Source: JAFAZJ01 sp050183765
GTDB taxonomy: Bacteria > Pseudomonadota > Alphaproteobacteria > Reyranellales > Reyranellaceae
DNA length: 64,000 bases
NCBI GenBank assembly: GCA_050183765.1
Contig: JBFXAZ010000002.1
Span: 70,933-134,932 of the forward strand
Reading direction: 5' to 3'
Position 1 is the first letter of the stretch. Every line of letters begins with the position of its first letter. Shown here piece by piece: positions 55,493-63,745 of this stretch. The notes under the pieces are model-generated. The model saw only the letters and a program-made list of their open reading frames with translations, was not told the origin of the DNA and ran no database searches. The position numbers were made by a program, and so were the translations under genes.

Positions 55493-56296
55493 TCAGCGGC
55501 CGGCAAATTTCGGCGCGCGCTTCTCGCGGAAGGCGGTGACGCCTTCGATGTGATCCTCGCTGGCGGCACAGCGGCGCTGCAGGTCGCGCTCGGCGTCGAG
55601 CTGCTGGTCGAGCGAGTTGGCGGCCGACTGCTCATAGGCGCGCTTGATCGCGGCATAGGTACCGGTCGGGCCCGACGCGAGCTTCAGCGCCAGCTTGCGC
55701 GCCTCCTCCATCAGCAGCGCATCGTCATGGACCTTCCACACCATGCCCATGCGCTCGGCGTCCTCGGCCATCACGGGCTCGCCCAGCATCGCCAGCGCCT
55801 TGGCCTTGCCCTCGCCCACCAGGCGCGGCAGGAACCAGGTGCAGCCCATGTCGGGCACCAGCGCGATGCGCACGAAAGCCTGGTCGAAGCGCGCCGAGCG
55901 CGCGGCCAGGATGATATCGCAGGCCATCGCCAGCCCGGCGCCGCCGCCGGCGGCCACGCCGTTGATCGCCCCCACCACCGGCTTTTGCAGACGGCGCACG
56001 GAACGGATCAGCGGGTTGAACAGCCGGTCCATGCCCGGCCCCGGGTCCGGCCGCTGCTGCGCGCTGCCCGACAGCACGCCGTCCTTGCTGGGCGCGATAT
56101 CGGCGCCGGCGCAGAAGCCGCGCCCGGCACCGGTCAGGATCACCGCGCGCACCGCGGGGTCGGCGCCGGCCGCGCCCAGCGCGGCGATCAGCTCCTCGAC
56201 CAGCTTCGGGTTCAGCGCGTTGAGCCGCTCCGGGCGGTTCAGGGTGATGGTCGCGACGCCGTCGGCGAGCGCGTAGATCAGCGTTTCATAGGCCAT
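55493..56296 (-). CDS. Enoyl-CoA hydratase/isomerase (PaaG-like)
   Basis: 267 residues; GAGG before the ATG at 56296. The crotonase oxyanion hole motifs are GRGFCAGADIA and INGVAAGGGAGLAMACDI. The catalytic acid appears to be the Asp in LVPDMGCTWFLPRLVG, where PaaG (epoxyphenylacetyl-CoA isomerase) also has Asp, and not the Glu of ordinary hydratases. Isomerase activity is therefore at least as likely as hydration. It shares an operon with the SMP-30 gene. Confidence 0.88.
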   Translation of the reverse strand: MAYETLIYALADGVATITLNRPERLNALNPKLVEELIAALGAAGADPAVRAVILTGAGRGFCAGADIAPSKDGVLSGSAQQRPDPGPGMDRLFNPLIRSVRRLQKPVVGAINGVAAGGGAGLAMACDIILAARSARFDQAFVRIALVPDMGCTWFLPRLVGEGKAKALAMLGEPVMAEDAERMGMVWKVHDDALLMEEARKLALKLASGPTGTYAAIKRAYEQSAANSLDQQLDAERDLQRRCAASEDHIEGVTAFREKRAPKFAGR

Positions 56297-56404
56297 GGAT
56301 TTTTCCTCCGCGCGGCGCAGAGTGGCATGGCCGATGCAGCGGGTGAAACACCGGGTTCCGCGCTGCGACCGCTTTGCCCCTTGCGCCGGTCGCGGGCGTT
56401 GGTT

Positions 56405-56428
56405 AATTCGGTACTGCGATACCGAATT
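56405..56428. promoter_or_regulatory. Perfect 9-6-9 palindrome upstream of the flavodoxin gene, probable operator
   Basis: AATTCGGTA (56405-56413) and TACCGAATT (56420-56428) are exact reverse complements separated by CTGCGA. The site ends eight bases before the flavodoxin ATG and lies between two divergent genes. The symmetry, length and AT-rich ends are those of a dimeric regulator site such as an Rrf2, TetR, MarR or HxlR protein. The regulator is not encoded nearby. Confidence 0.6.
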
Positions 56429-56436
56429 GAGCGAGC

Positions 56437-56883
56437 ATGTCGAGCATCCTGATCCTGATCGGCACCGAATCGGGCAACGCGCAGATGGTGGCGGAGGCGA
56501 TCGAGCCCGAGCTGGCCGGCGCCGGCCACGACGTGAAGATCACCGACAAGGCGGTCACCGCGGCGGATTTCGCCGGGCACGACACGCTGCTGTTCGTCTG
56601 CGCCACGCATGGCTCGGGCGACATCCCCAGCAACATGTTCCCGCTGCACGAGGCGTTGGGCCGCGACAAGCCCGACCTGTCGGCGCTGCGCTACGGCGTG
56701 ATCGCGCTGGGCGACATGACCTACCAGGACACGTTCTGCGGCGGCGGCAAGCAGATGGACAAGCGCCTGGCCGAGCTCGGCGCGCAGCGCATCGGCGAGC
56801 GGCTCGAGGTCGACGCCTCGACGCAGCCGCTGCCCGACGAGGATGCCGTCGTCTGGGTGAAGGACTGGGTGAAGCTGGTTTGA
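56437..56883 (+). CDS. Single-domain flavodoxin (MioC-like)
   Basis: 148 residues. FMN phosphate loop GTESGNAQMVAEA; the two isoalloxazine loops are ATHGSGDIPSNMFPL and LGDMTYQDTFCGGGKQMD. The sequence resembles the flavodoxin part of sulfite reductase and MioC. It could donate electrons to a P450 or radical enzyme. The ATG lies directly after the 9-6-9 palindrome, which suggests repression from that site. Confidence 0.9.
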   Translation: MSSILILIGTESGNAQMVAEAIEPELAGAGHDVKITDKAVTAADFAGHDTLLFVCATHGSGDIPSNMFPLHEALGRDKPDLSALRYGVIALGDMTYQDTFCGGGKQMDKRLAELGAQRIGERLEVDASTQPLPDEDAVVWVKDWVKLV

Positions 56884-56898
56884 CCGAATCCGCAGGTA

Positions 56899-56952
56899 GG
56901 GCCGCGTCGCTCCAGCGACGCCCTCATGAGCGTCGCTGGAGCGACGCGGCCC
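56899..56952. repeat. Palindromic element with a perfect 23-bp stem between convergent genes
   Basis: Bases 56899-56921 and 56930-56952 are exact reverse complements (core GTCGCTCCAGCGAC and its complement) around the loop CCTCATGA. It starts 15 bases after the flavodoxin stop and ends six bases before the nitroreductase stop. It can end transcripts from both sides; the high symmetry is also typical of REP/BIME-like repeats. Confidence 0.8.
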
Positions 56953-56958
56953 CAAGGC

Positions 56959-57627
56959 CTAGCTCTCGAACCACTTCGTGAAGTCGCCGATCGGCGCGCG
57001 GTCGGCGATCAGGTTGTTGGGCGGCTCATTCTCGTCGGCGTAGCCCAGCGCCAGGCCGCACAGCACGATCTGGTCGTCGGGAATGCCGAGCTCGCGGCGC
57101 ACGACGGCCTGGTAGCGGCCGAAGGCGGCCTGCGGGCAGGTGTGCAATCCCTTCTCGCGCGCCAGCAGCATCAGCTGGTCGAGGAAGATGCCGCAGTCGA
57201 TCCACTGGCCGTCGCCCATGTCGCGCTCGATGCACAGGATCATGCCGACGGGCGCGTCGAAGAAGTCGTAGTTCTTGCGGAACTGCTTCTCCATGCCCGC
57301 GGTGTCGCCGCGCGCCACGTTGAGCAGGGTGTAGAGCTGCTTCCCCACTGTCTTGCGCCGCTGGTCGTACACCGGACGGAAAACCTTGGGATAGACGTCG
57401 TACTCGCGGGTGTCGGGTTCCTGGGCGTCGATCGCCTTCTGGATCGCCGCCGACAGCCGCTTGCGCGCCGCGCCCGAGGTCACGTAGAGCTTCCAGGGCT
57501 GCAGGTTGCCGTTGGATGCCGCGTGGTTGGCGGTCTCGATGATCCATTCGACGGTGGCGCGTGGTACGCTATCAGGCTTGAACACGCGCATCGACCGGCG
57601 CGACAGAACCGCTTCGGAAACCTTCAT
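56959..57627 (-). CDS. Nitroreductase-family flavoprotein, paralogue of 22353-23021
   Basis: 222 residues from the ATG at 57627, equal in length to the other copy. Shared landmarks: SRRSMRVFKPDSVP, SNGNLQPWKLYV, NYDFFDAPVG, GLHTCPQAAF and the C-terminal YADENEPPN. It should bind FMN and use NAD(P)H. The two proteins differ in most surface positions, so duplication is old or each came separately. Confidence 0.9.
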   Translation of the reverse strand: MKVSEAVLSRRSMRVFKPDSVPRATVEWIIETANHAASNGNLQPWKLYVTSGAARKRLSAAIQKAIDAQEPDTREYDVYPKVFRPVYDQRRKTVGKQLYTLLNVARGDTAGMEKQFRKNYDFFDAPVGMILCIERDMGDGQWIDCGIFLDQLMLLAREKGLHTCPQAAFGRYQAVVRRELGIPDDQIVLCGLALGYADENEPPNNLIADRAPIGDFTKWFES

Positions 57628-57705
57628 CCTCACACCCTCATTCTTGCCGTGGCGACCATACACAGTGGCGCTTGCGCTTCGCCACAGCGCTTGGAATCCT
57701 GAGCC

Positions 57706-60700
57706 ATGAACGCGACGCCCGCGCAGGGCCGCCTGACGGCGGTGCTGGGCCCCACGAATACCGGCAAGACCCATCTCGCCATGGAACGCCTGCTCGGCCA
57801 CGAGTCGGGCATGATCGGCTTTCCGTTGCGCCTGCTGGCGCGCGAGAACTACGACCGGGCCATCAAGCGCGTCGGCGCCGGCAAGGTGGCGCTGATCACC
57901 GGCGAGGAAAAGATCCAGCCGCCCAATGCCCGCTATTTCATCAGCACCGTCGAATCGATGCCGGTCGAGCGGCCGGTGCAGTTCATGGCCATCGACGAGA
58001 TCCAGATGGCCGCCGATCCCGACCGCGGCCACGTCTTCACCGACCGCCTATTGCACGCGCGCGGCCTGTCGGAGACCATGGTGCTGGGATCGGACACCAT
58101 GCGGCCGCTGCTGCAGCGGCTGATCCCGTCGGTCGAGGTCATCGCCCGGCCACGCTTCTCCAAGCTGTCATACGCCGGCACCAAGAAGCTCAGCCGCATT
58201 CCGCGCCGCTCGGCCGTGGTCGGCTTCTCGATCAGCGAGGTCTACGCCATCGCCGAGACGGTGCGCCGGCAGCGCGGCGGCACCGCCGTGGTGATGGGCG
58301 CGCTCAGCCCGCGCACGCGCAATGCGCAGGTCGGCATGTTCGAGGCCGGCGAGGTCGACTACCTCGTCGCCACCGATGCCATCGGCATGGGCCTGAATCT
58401 GGATGTCGGCCATGTCTGGTTCGCAGGGCTGCGCAAGTTCGACGGCCGCAACCTGCGCCAGCTGCGCACCGACGAGCTGGCGCAGATCGCCGGCCGCGCC
58501 GGCCGGCACATGAGCGATGGCGGCTTCGGCACGACCGCCGAAGTCGGCCCGCTCGACCAGGAGATCGTCGAGGCGATCGAGAATCATCGGTTCGATCCGG
58601 TCCGCGCGATCAACTGGCGCAACAGCGACCTCGACTTCCGCTCGCTGTCCGCCCTGCTGTCGTCGCTCAACGCGCGGCCGGCGCATGTCGTGCTGCAGCA
58701 GGCGCGCGAAGGCGAGGATCACATCGCGCTGCAGAACCTTGCGGACAAACGCGATATCGCCGACGCCGCGCGCTCGGTGCAGCGCGTGCGCCTGCTGTGG
58801 GAAGTCTGCCAGATCCCCGACTTCCGCAAGACGATGAGCGAGGAGCACGCGACGCTGCTGGCGCAGGTCTTCGCCCATCTGACGTCGCCGGGCGAACGCC
58901 TGCCGGAGGACTGGGTCGAAAGTCACGTCAAGCGGCTGGAGCGCTACGACGGCGACATCGACACGCTGATGGCGCGCATCGCGCACACGCGTACCTGGAC
59001 CTACATCTCGCATCGCGCCGGCTGGCTCGATCGCGCGCAGCACTGGCAGGAGCGCGCCGCGGCGGTCGAGGAAAGATTGTCCGACGCGCTGCATCAACGG
59101 CTGACGCAACGCTTTGTCGACCGCCGTACCGCTTTGCTGGTAAAGAGATTGAACGTTTCGGAGGAGTTGATGACGGGGGTGTCGGAGAACGGCGAGGTCA
59201 CGGTCGAGGGCGAATCGCTCGGCCGCCTCGAGGGATTCCGCTTCGCGCCCCAGGCGGCCAAGGATGAAGCCGAGCAGCGCGCGGTGCTGACCACGGCGAT
59301 GCGCGCGCTGCGCGACGTGATCCCGGCGCGCGTCGAGACATTCTCGGCGGCACCCGATACGGAGCTCTCGATCGATCCGCAGCTGCGCCTCGTGTGGGGC
59401 GGCGGGCCGGTGGCGCGCCTGCTTGCCGGGCCGGATCCACTGTCGCCCAAGGTCGAGCCGGTCGCCAGCGACCTGCTCGACGGGCCGCAGCGCGAGGCGG
59501 TGCGCCTGCGTTGCGCGAGCTGGATCGAGGCGCGCATCCGCGCCACCCTCCCCGACCTGATGGCGGCGCGCGACGCGGAGCTCTCCGGTCCGGCGCGCGG
59601 CCTGGTCTTCCAGCTCAGCGAGAAGCTCGGCGCCATGCCACGCGAGCCGGCCGAGGAACAGATCGCGGCGGTCAGCGACGAGGATCGCAAGGCGCTGGCG
59701 CGCGTCGGCGTGCGCGTCGGCGTCTATACCGTCTACATCCCGACCATGCTGAAGCCGGCGGCGATCCGCATGCGCGGCATGTTGTGGGCGATCGCCAACG
59801 GCCGCGACGAAACGCCGTCGATGCCCGGCGAGGGTCGCACCTCGATCGTCATGACGCCCGAGATGGATCGCGGCTTTCTCGTCGCCGTCGGCTACATGCC
59901 GCTGGGCGAGCGCGCGATCCGCGCCGACATCGTCGAGCGCCTCGCCTGGGCGGCGCGCCAGGCGGTGCGTGCCTCGCGCGATGGCGGCCGCAAGGAGCGC
60001 GAGCCGCAGCAGGGCAGGAAGCAGCCGCAGAAGGGCCGGCGCGAGAGCGCGGGCGACGCGCCCGTCGTCACCGAATGGATGATCGCCGCCGCGGCGCTGG
60101 GCGAGGATCCCGGCATCGCCGCGCCGGCGCCGCAGCAGGCCGAGCCGGAATCCGAACCCGCGCCGGAGCCGGTCGACGACGGATCGGCGCTGGCCTCGCG
60201 CGAGACCGACGGCTCGATCCCGGTGCCGCTGGCGTGGTCGTCTGCGGAGCGGCGCTGGATCGAGTTCGACGAGAATGCCAAGCCCAAGGCGCCGGCGCTG
60301 CCGCCGGGCCATTTCCGCGCCAGCGCCGAGATGCTGTCCCTGGTCGGCTGCACCGAGAAGGAGATGACCGAGATCCTGCGCGACCTCGGCTATCGCGTGC
60401 ACCAGCCTTCCGAGCAGACCGGCCCGCAGCCGAGCTTCTCGATGAAGCCGCGCTTCGTGCGCGAGCGCGAGGAGCGGCGCGGTCCCGACAATCGCGAAGG
60501 CCGCCCGCCCCGGCGCCGCGATCGCGAGCGCGGACCGCGACCCGAGGACGGCGCGCCGCGCGGCGAAGGCGAGCAACGACCCCCGCGGCGCGAGCAACGC
60601 CCGCCGCGCCCGCGCGACGGCGAGGCGGCCCAGGCACCGCGTGCCGACCAGCCGCGCCGCGAGGGACCGCGCCAGGATGGCCCCCGCCATGAGGGCGCAC

Positions 60701-60900
60701 GTCATGAGGGCGCACGGCACGACGGACCGCGCCGCGACGGTCCCCGCCGCGATGGACCGCGCCGCGAGGGCGGTCGCGACCGGCGCGATCCTGGCGGGCC
60801 GGAGTTCCGCCTGGTCGCCACCACCGAGAAGAAGAGCGACACGCCGGAATCGGATTCGCCCTTCGCCAAGCTGCTCGAGCTGAAGCTCGGCAAGAAGTAG
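57706..60900 (+). CDS. Suv3-like superfamily II RNA helicase with Arg/Gly-rich tail
   Basis: 1064 residues. Walker A GPTNTGKTHLA (Lys21) and the DEIQ box at residues 97-100, which separates Suv3/MgpS-type helicases from DEAD proteins; motif VI is QIAGRAGRHM. The mitochondrial Suv3 unwinds RNA for degradosome decay. After about residue 750 the sequence becomes low-complexity and highly charged; residues about 978-1025 hold a tandem five-residue repeat of the type R-[RH]-x-G-[PA]. This tail likely binds RNA. First gene of the helicase, S4, ferredoxin, CarD block. Confidence 0.9.
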   Translation: MNATPAQGRLTAVLGPTNTGKTHLAMERLLGHESGMIGFPLRLLARENYDRAIKRVGAGKVALITGEEKIQPPNARYFISTVESMPVERPVQFMAIDEIQMAADPDRGHVFTDRLLHARGLSETMVLGSDTMRPLLQRLIPSVEVIARPRFSKLSYAGTKKLSRIPRRSAVVGFSISEVYAIAETVRRQRGGTAVVMGALSPRTRNAQVGMFEAGEVDYLVATDAIGMGLNLDVGHVWFAGLRKFDGRNLRQLRTDELAQIAGRAGRHMSDGGFGTTAEVGPLDQEIVEAIENHRFDPVRAINWRNSDLDFRSLSALLSSLNARPAHVVLQQAREGEDHIALQNLADKRDIADAARSVQRVRLLWEVCQIPDFRKTMSEEHATLLAQVFAHLTSPGERLPEDWVESHVKRLERYDGDIDTLMARIAHTRTWTYISHRAGWLDRAQHWQERAAAVEERLSDALHQRLTQRFVDRRTALLVKRLNVSEELMTGVSENGEVTVEGESLGRLEGFRFAPQAAKDEAEQRAVLTTAMRALRDVIPARVETFSAAPDTELSIDPQLRLVWGGGPVARLLAGPDPLSPKVEPVASDLLDGPQREAVRLRCASWIEARIRATLPDLMAARDAELSGPARGLVFQLSEKLGAMPREPAEEQIAAVSDEDRKALARVGVRVGVYTVYIPTMLKPAAIRMRGMLWAIANGRDETPSMPGEGRTSIVMTPEMDRGFLVAVGYMPLGERAIRADIVERLAWAARQAVRASRDGGRKEREPQQGRKQPQKGRRESAGDAPVVTEWMIAAAALGEDPGIAAPAPQQAEPESEPAPEPVDDGSALASRETDGSIPVPLAWSSAERRWIEFDENAKPKAPALPPGHFRASAEMLSLVGCTEKEMTEILRDLGYRVHQPSEQTGPQPSFSMKPRFVREREERRGPDNREGRPPRRRDRERGPRPEDGAPRGEGEQRPPRREQRPPRPRDGEAAQAPRADQPRREGPRQDGPRHEGARHEGARHDGPRRDGPRRDGPRREGGRDRRDPGGPEFRLVATTEKKSDTPESDSPFAKLLELKLGKK

Positions 60901-60910
60901 CGTTGGCGCG

Positions 60911-61165
60911 ATGCGGCTCGACAAGTGGCTGTGGCAGGCGCGGTTCTATCGCAGCCGGGCCATGGCCACGCGAGCCATCGAGACCACGCCGTTCCGCATC
61001 GACGGCCGCCCCACCGACAAGCCGCACGCCACAGTGGCGCCGGGCATGGTGCTGACCTTCGCGCACGGCGGCGGCGTCAAGGTCGTGCGCGTGCTGACCC
61101 TGGGCGAGCGGCGCGGCCCGGCGACCGAGGCGCGCACGCTCTACGAGACGGTCGACGGCGCCTGA
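60911..61165 (+). CDS. S4-domain RNA-binding protein (HslR-like)
   Basis: 84 residues starting 10 bases after the helicase stop. RLDKWLWQARFYRSRAMATRAI is the S4 RNA-binding motif. E. coli HslR (Hsp15) binds free 50S subunits carrying nascent chains and rescues them; this homologue is shorter (84 against about 130) and lacks the C-terminal part. It is co-transcribed with the helicase. Confidence 0.88.
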   Translation: MRLDKWLWQARFYRSRAMATRAIETTPFRIDGRPTDKPHATVAPGMVLTFAHGGGVKVVRVLTLGERRGPATEARTLYETVDGA

Positions 61166-61272
61166 TCGCGCGATCGAGACAATTCCGCGGCGGTCCGCGC
61201 CTTGCGCGCGTGCGGCCTAACGGTTAGTAACGGCCCACTTTTTTCGACGTCGCGGATTTTCGGGAGCGCCCG

Positions 61273-61608
61273 ATGGCCTATGTGGTCACCGAAGCCTGCA
61301 TAAAGTGCAAGTACATGGACTGCGTGGAAGTCTGTCCAGTGGACTGCTTCTACGAAGGCGACAACATGCTGGTGATCAGCCCCGAGGAGTGCATCGACTG
61401 CGGGGTGTGCGAGCCGGAATGCCCGGTCGACGCCATCAAGCCCGATACCGACGGCGAGCTCGAGCGCTGGCTGGAACTCAACCGCGAGTACGCCGCGAAG
61501 TGGCCGAATATTACCCGCAAGGGCACCCAGCCGGACGACGCCGACGAATTCAAGGACATGGACGGCAAGTTCGACAAGTTCTTCAGCCCCGAGCCGGCCA
61601 AGCGCTGA
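61273..61608 (+). CDS. fdxA: 7Fe ferredoxin (FdxA)
   Basis: 111 residues. Cysteines 9, 17 and 50 bind the [3Fe-4S] cluster and 21, 40, 43 and 46 the [4Fe-4S] cluster; Cys12 and Cys25 are the extra cysteines also found in Azotobacter FdI with an offset of one. Ends with the FdxA-specific 45-residue tail WPNITRKGTQPDDADEFK. It is a low-potential electron carrier, possibly linked to stress control. Its place between S4 and CarD is the usual one in Alphaproteobacteria. Confidence 0.96.
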   Translation: MAYVVTEACIKCKYMDCVEVCPVDCFYEGDNMLVISPEECIDCGVCEPECPVDAIKPDTDGELERWLELNREYAAKWPNITRKGTQPDDADEFKDMDGKFDKFFSPEPAKR

Positions 61609-61641
61609 GTCGCTAGCAAGCCCTCACTTTTAGGTCTGGTC

Positions 61642-61666
61642 TGCGTCCCGTGCATATCGGGACGCA
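61642..61666 (+). terminator. Hairpin downstream of fdxA
   Basis: A perfect 9-bp stem (61642-61650 with 61658-61666) and a 7-base loop lie 34 bases after the fdxA stop. The next T-rich stretch (TTGCTTTTC) begins about 12 bases later, so termination here is likely but not textbook. Confidence 0.55.
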
Positions 61667-61938
61667 CGCCATGCGTTGCTTTTCTGCAACATTCACGGGA
61701 CTCTAACTCCATTTCGTGGTAAAACTTCTCTTGCTGATGGTGGTCCTGTCTGGACCCCGCCGCCCGGTTCGTCAGGCCGGTTTTTGCCAAATCCTGGTGC
61801 CCCGAATGCCGCTTTTCGCGGGTAGGGGCGTTTTGCCTCTGCGCGAGGCGACCGGGACCAGGTCGAAGCCGCAACCGCCGACCCGGCACTGCGTATAAGG
61901 GGACGCGGGGCGGGTGTTCTGAGGGGGCCGACCAGAGG

Positions 61939-61955
61939 CGTACGAATTTCGTACG
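61939..61955. promoter_or_regulatory. Palindrome directly upstream of the carD ribosome binding site
   Basis: CGTACGA (61939-61945) and TCGTACG (61949-61955) are exact complements around ATT. The ribosome binding site AGGAA follows at once and the ATG is 13 bases after the palindrome. As DNA it could be an operator, as RNA a hairpin in the leader. Confidence 0.5.
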
Positions 61956-61967
61956 AGGAACCGGAAG

Positions 61968-62693
61968 ATGCCGACCAAGAGCAAGAAGGCGGCGGCCAAG
62001 CCAAAGGCCGGCGCCCGTAAAACTGTCGTCGCCAAGGCGACGAGGGTGGAAACCCGGGCCAAGCCCGCTGCCAGGACCGTTGTGAAACTCGTTGCGTCGA
62101 AGCCCCAGTCCAAGCCCAAGCCGGAGGCCGTCAAGCCGAAGGTCGTTGAGGCACCCAAGGTCGACGTCAAGCCGAAGATCGAGGCCAAGCCGAAGATGGT
62201 TGAATTCGTGTTCGAGAAGGGTGATTTCGTGGTCTATCCGACGCACGGCGTAGGCCGCGTCGTCGATATCGAGGCCAAGCAAATCGCGGGCCAGACGCTG
62301 GACCTGTTCGTGATCTCCTTCGAGCAGGATCGCATGACGCTGCGCGTGCCGGTCGCCAAGGCCCGTACCTCGGGCCTGCGCAAGCTGAGCTCGCGCAAGA
62401 TCATGGACACCGCCCTGGTGACCCTGAAGGGCCGCAGCCGCGTCAGCCGCGCGATGTGGAACCGCCGCGCCCAGGAGTACGAGGCCAAGATCAACTCCGG
62501 CGACCCGGTGTCGATCGCCGAGGTCGTGCGCGACCTGCACCGCAATGCCGGGCAGCCCGACCAGTCCTACAGCGAGCGCCAGATCTACGAGGCGGCGCTG
62601 GACCGGCTGGCGCGCGAGCTGGCCGCCGTCGAGCGCATCGACAAGGATGCCGCGACGCTGAAGCTGCAGAGCGTGCTGAAGCAGGCTGCCTAG
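61968..62693 (+). CDS. CarD/CdnL-family transcription regulator with basic N-terminal extension
   Basis: 241 residues. Residues 75-135 hold the RNA-polymerase-binding Tudor-like domain (FEKGDFVVYPTHGVGRVV), followed by the helical DNA-binding part (SRRIM-like segment, then RAMWNRRAQEYEAKINSG). CdnL proteins bind RNAP beta and stabilise open complexes at rRNA and other promoters. The first 70 residues are a Lys/Ala/Pro-rich low-complexity extension (KPKAGARKT, SKPQSKPKPEAVKPK) not present in short CdnL. Confidence 0.93.
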   Translation: MPTKSKKAAAKPKAGARKTVVAKATRVETRAKPAARTVVKLVASKPQSKPKPEAVKPKVVEAPKVDVKPKIEAKPKMVEFVFEKGDFVVYPTHGVGRVVDIEAKQIAGQTLDLFVISFEQDRMTLRVPVAKARTSGLRKLSSRKIMDTALVTLKGRSRVSRAMWNRRAQEYEAKINSGDPVSIAEVVRDLHRNAGQPDQSYSERQIYEAALDRLARELAAVERIDKDAATLKLQSVLKQAA

Positions 62694-62720
62694 ACGGCGC
62701 CGTTCAGTCAGACTAAGCCC

Positions 62721-62757
62721 GAGGGGCGGCCGGCGGAATCCCGCCGCGCCGCCCCTC
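62721..62757. terminator. Strong hairpin after carD
   Basis: GAGGGGCGGC (62721-62730) pairs with GCCGCCCCTC (62748-62757), and CGGCGG with CCGCCG inside, leaving the loop AATC and one bulged C. It stands 27 bases after the carD stop. No U-tract follows on either strand. Confidence 0.65.
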
Positions 62758-62773
62758 CTGCGTCTGGGGCCCG

Positions 62774-63619
62774 ATGAACGCACCCTCGGCCGACACACCG
62801 GCGACCGACACGATCGCGCGACTGAGGCCGGGCGGGCGGATCTGGGCGGTCGCCTCGGTGCACGGCGCGGCGACGCGCCTGGCCGGCTTGGCCCAGCAAA
62901 TCGTGCCGAAGCTGCAGCCGCGCGACGTGATGGTTTTCATGGGCAACCTTATCGGCGGCCCGCCCGGCGGCGAGCCCGCCGACGTCACCGCCACGCTCGA
63001 CATCGCGCTGCGCCTGCGCCGCATCGTGCTGGCGCGGCCGGGTGCGCGGGCCTGCGACGTGGTCTTCCTGCGCGGCGCGCAGGAGGAGATGTGGAGCAAG
63101 CTCGACCAGCTGCACTTCGCGGTCAACGCGCGCGACGTGCTGCGCTGGATGCTGCACCACGGGGTCGGCGCCACCATCGAGGCCTATGGCGGCCGCGACT
63201 CGATCGCCGAGGGCCTGCGCGCCGTCGGCGCCGGCCCGATGATGACGGCGCGCTGGACCGGTGCGCTGCGCCAGGCGGTGCGGGCGCATCCCGGCCACGA
63301 GGCGCTGTACACCGCGATCAAGCGCGCGGCGCTGTCCGACGATGGGCGCCTGCTGTTCGTCAACCACGGCGTCGACCCGACCCGGCCGCTCGAGCGCCAG
63401 GGCGATTCATTCTGGTGGGGCGCGGCACAGCCGTTCGAGCAGATCGCCCGGCCCTTCGCCGGTATCGAGCGCGCGGTGCGCGGCTTCGATCGCGCGCATC
63501 CCGGCGTTTTCGACGGCCCGGTCGGTCTCACCATCGACGGCGGCTGCGGCTTCGGCGGTCCATTGCTGGCGCTCTTGCTCGACAGCGGTGGACGCGAACT
63601 CGATCGTCTGGCGGTTTGA
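62774..63619 (+). CDS. Degenerate PPP-type metallophosphoesterase (pseudo-phosphatase)
   Basis: 281 residues. The order of blocks is that of bacterial PPP serine/threonine phosphatases, but the metal ligands are replaced: GDIHG is ASVHG (only His30 kept), GDYIDRG is GNLIGGP (57-63), GNHE is GAQE (101-104) and the later His motif is VNHG. The C-terminal TIDGGCGFGGPLLALLL keeps the family's end. Catalysis is unlikely; a binding or regulatory role is inferred. It follows carD, separated by a strong hairpin. Confidence 0.75.
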   Translation: MNAPSADTPATDTIARLRPGGRIWAVASVHGAATRLAGLAQQIVPKLQPRDVMVFMGNLIGGPPGGEPADVTATLDIALRLRRIVLARPGARACDVVFLRGAQEEMWSKLDQLHFAVNARDVLRWMLHHGVGATIEAYGGRDSIAEGLRAVGAGPMMTARWTGALRQAVRAHPGHEALYTAIKRAALSDDGRLLFVNHGVDPTRPLERQGDSFWWGAAQPFEQIARPFAGIERAVRGFDRAHPGVFDGPVGLTIDGGCGFGGPLLALLLDSGGRELDRLAV

Positions 63620-63745
63620 CCGACGCAGCAGTGACCGCTGCACTCTCTCAGCCCCGTCACGGGCAGCGATCATGGGCACAAGGCCGACGGATGGCATTTC
63701 GGCGCGACTGGTCGTAACGTTGCGGCAACACGACGGAGCGATCCC

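Larger units (their letters stand above)
61609..61967 (+). other. 359-base intergenic region between fdxA and carD
   Basis: It holds a hairpin (TGCGTCCCG at 61642-61650 with CGGGACGCA at 61658-61666), further GC-rich inverted segments near 61745-61835 with runs of T (CCGGTTTTTG, CGTTTTGCC), a TATAAG at 61895-61900 that could be a -10 element, and the palindrome before carD. The T-runs suggest more than one terminator or a small RNA. I see no open frame with a start signal. Confidence 0.5.
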
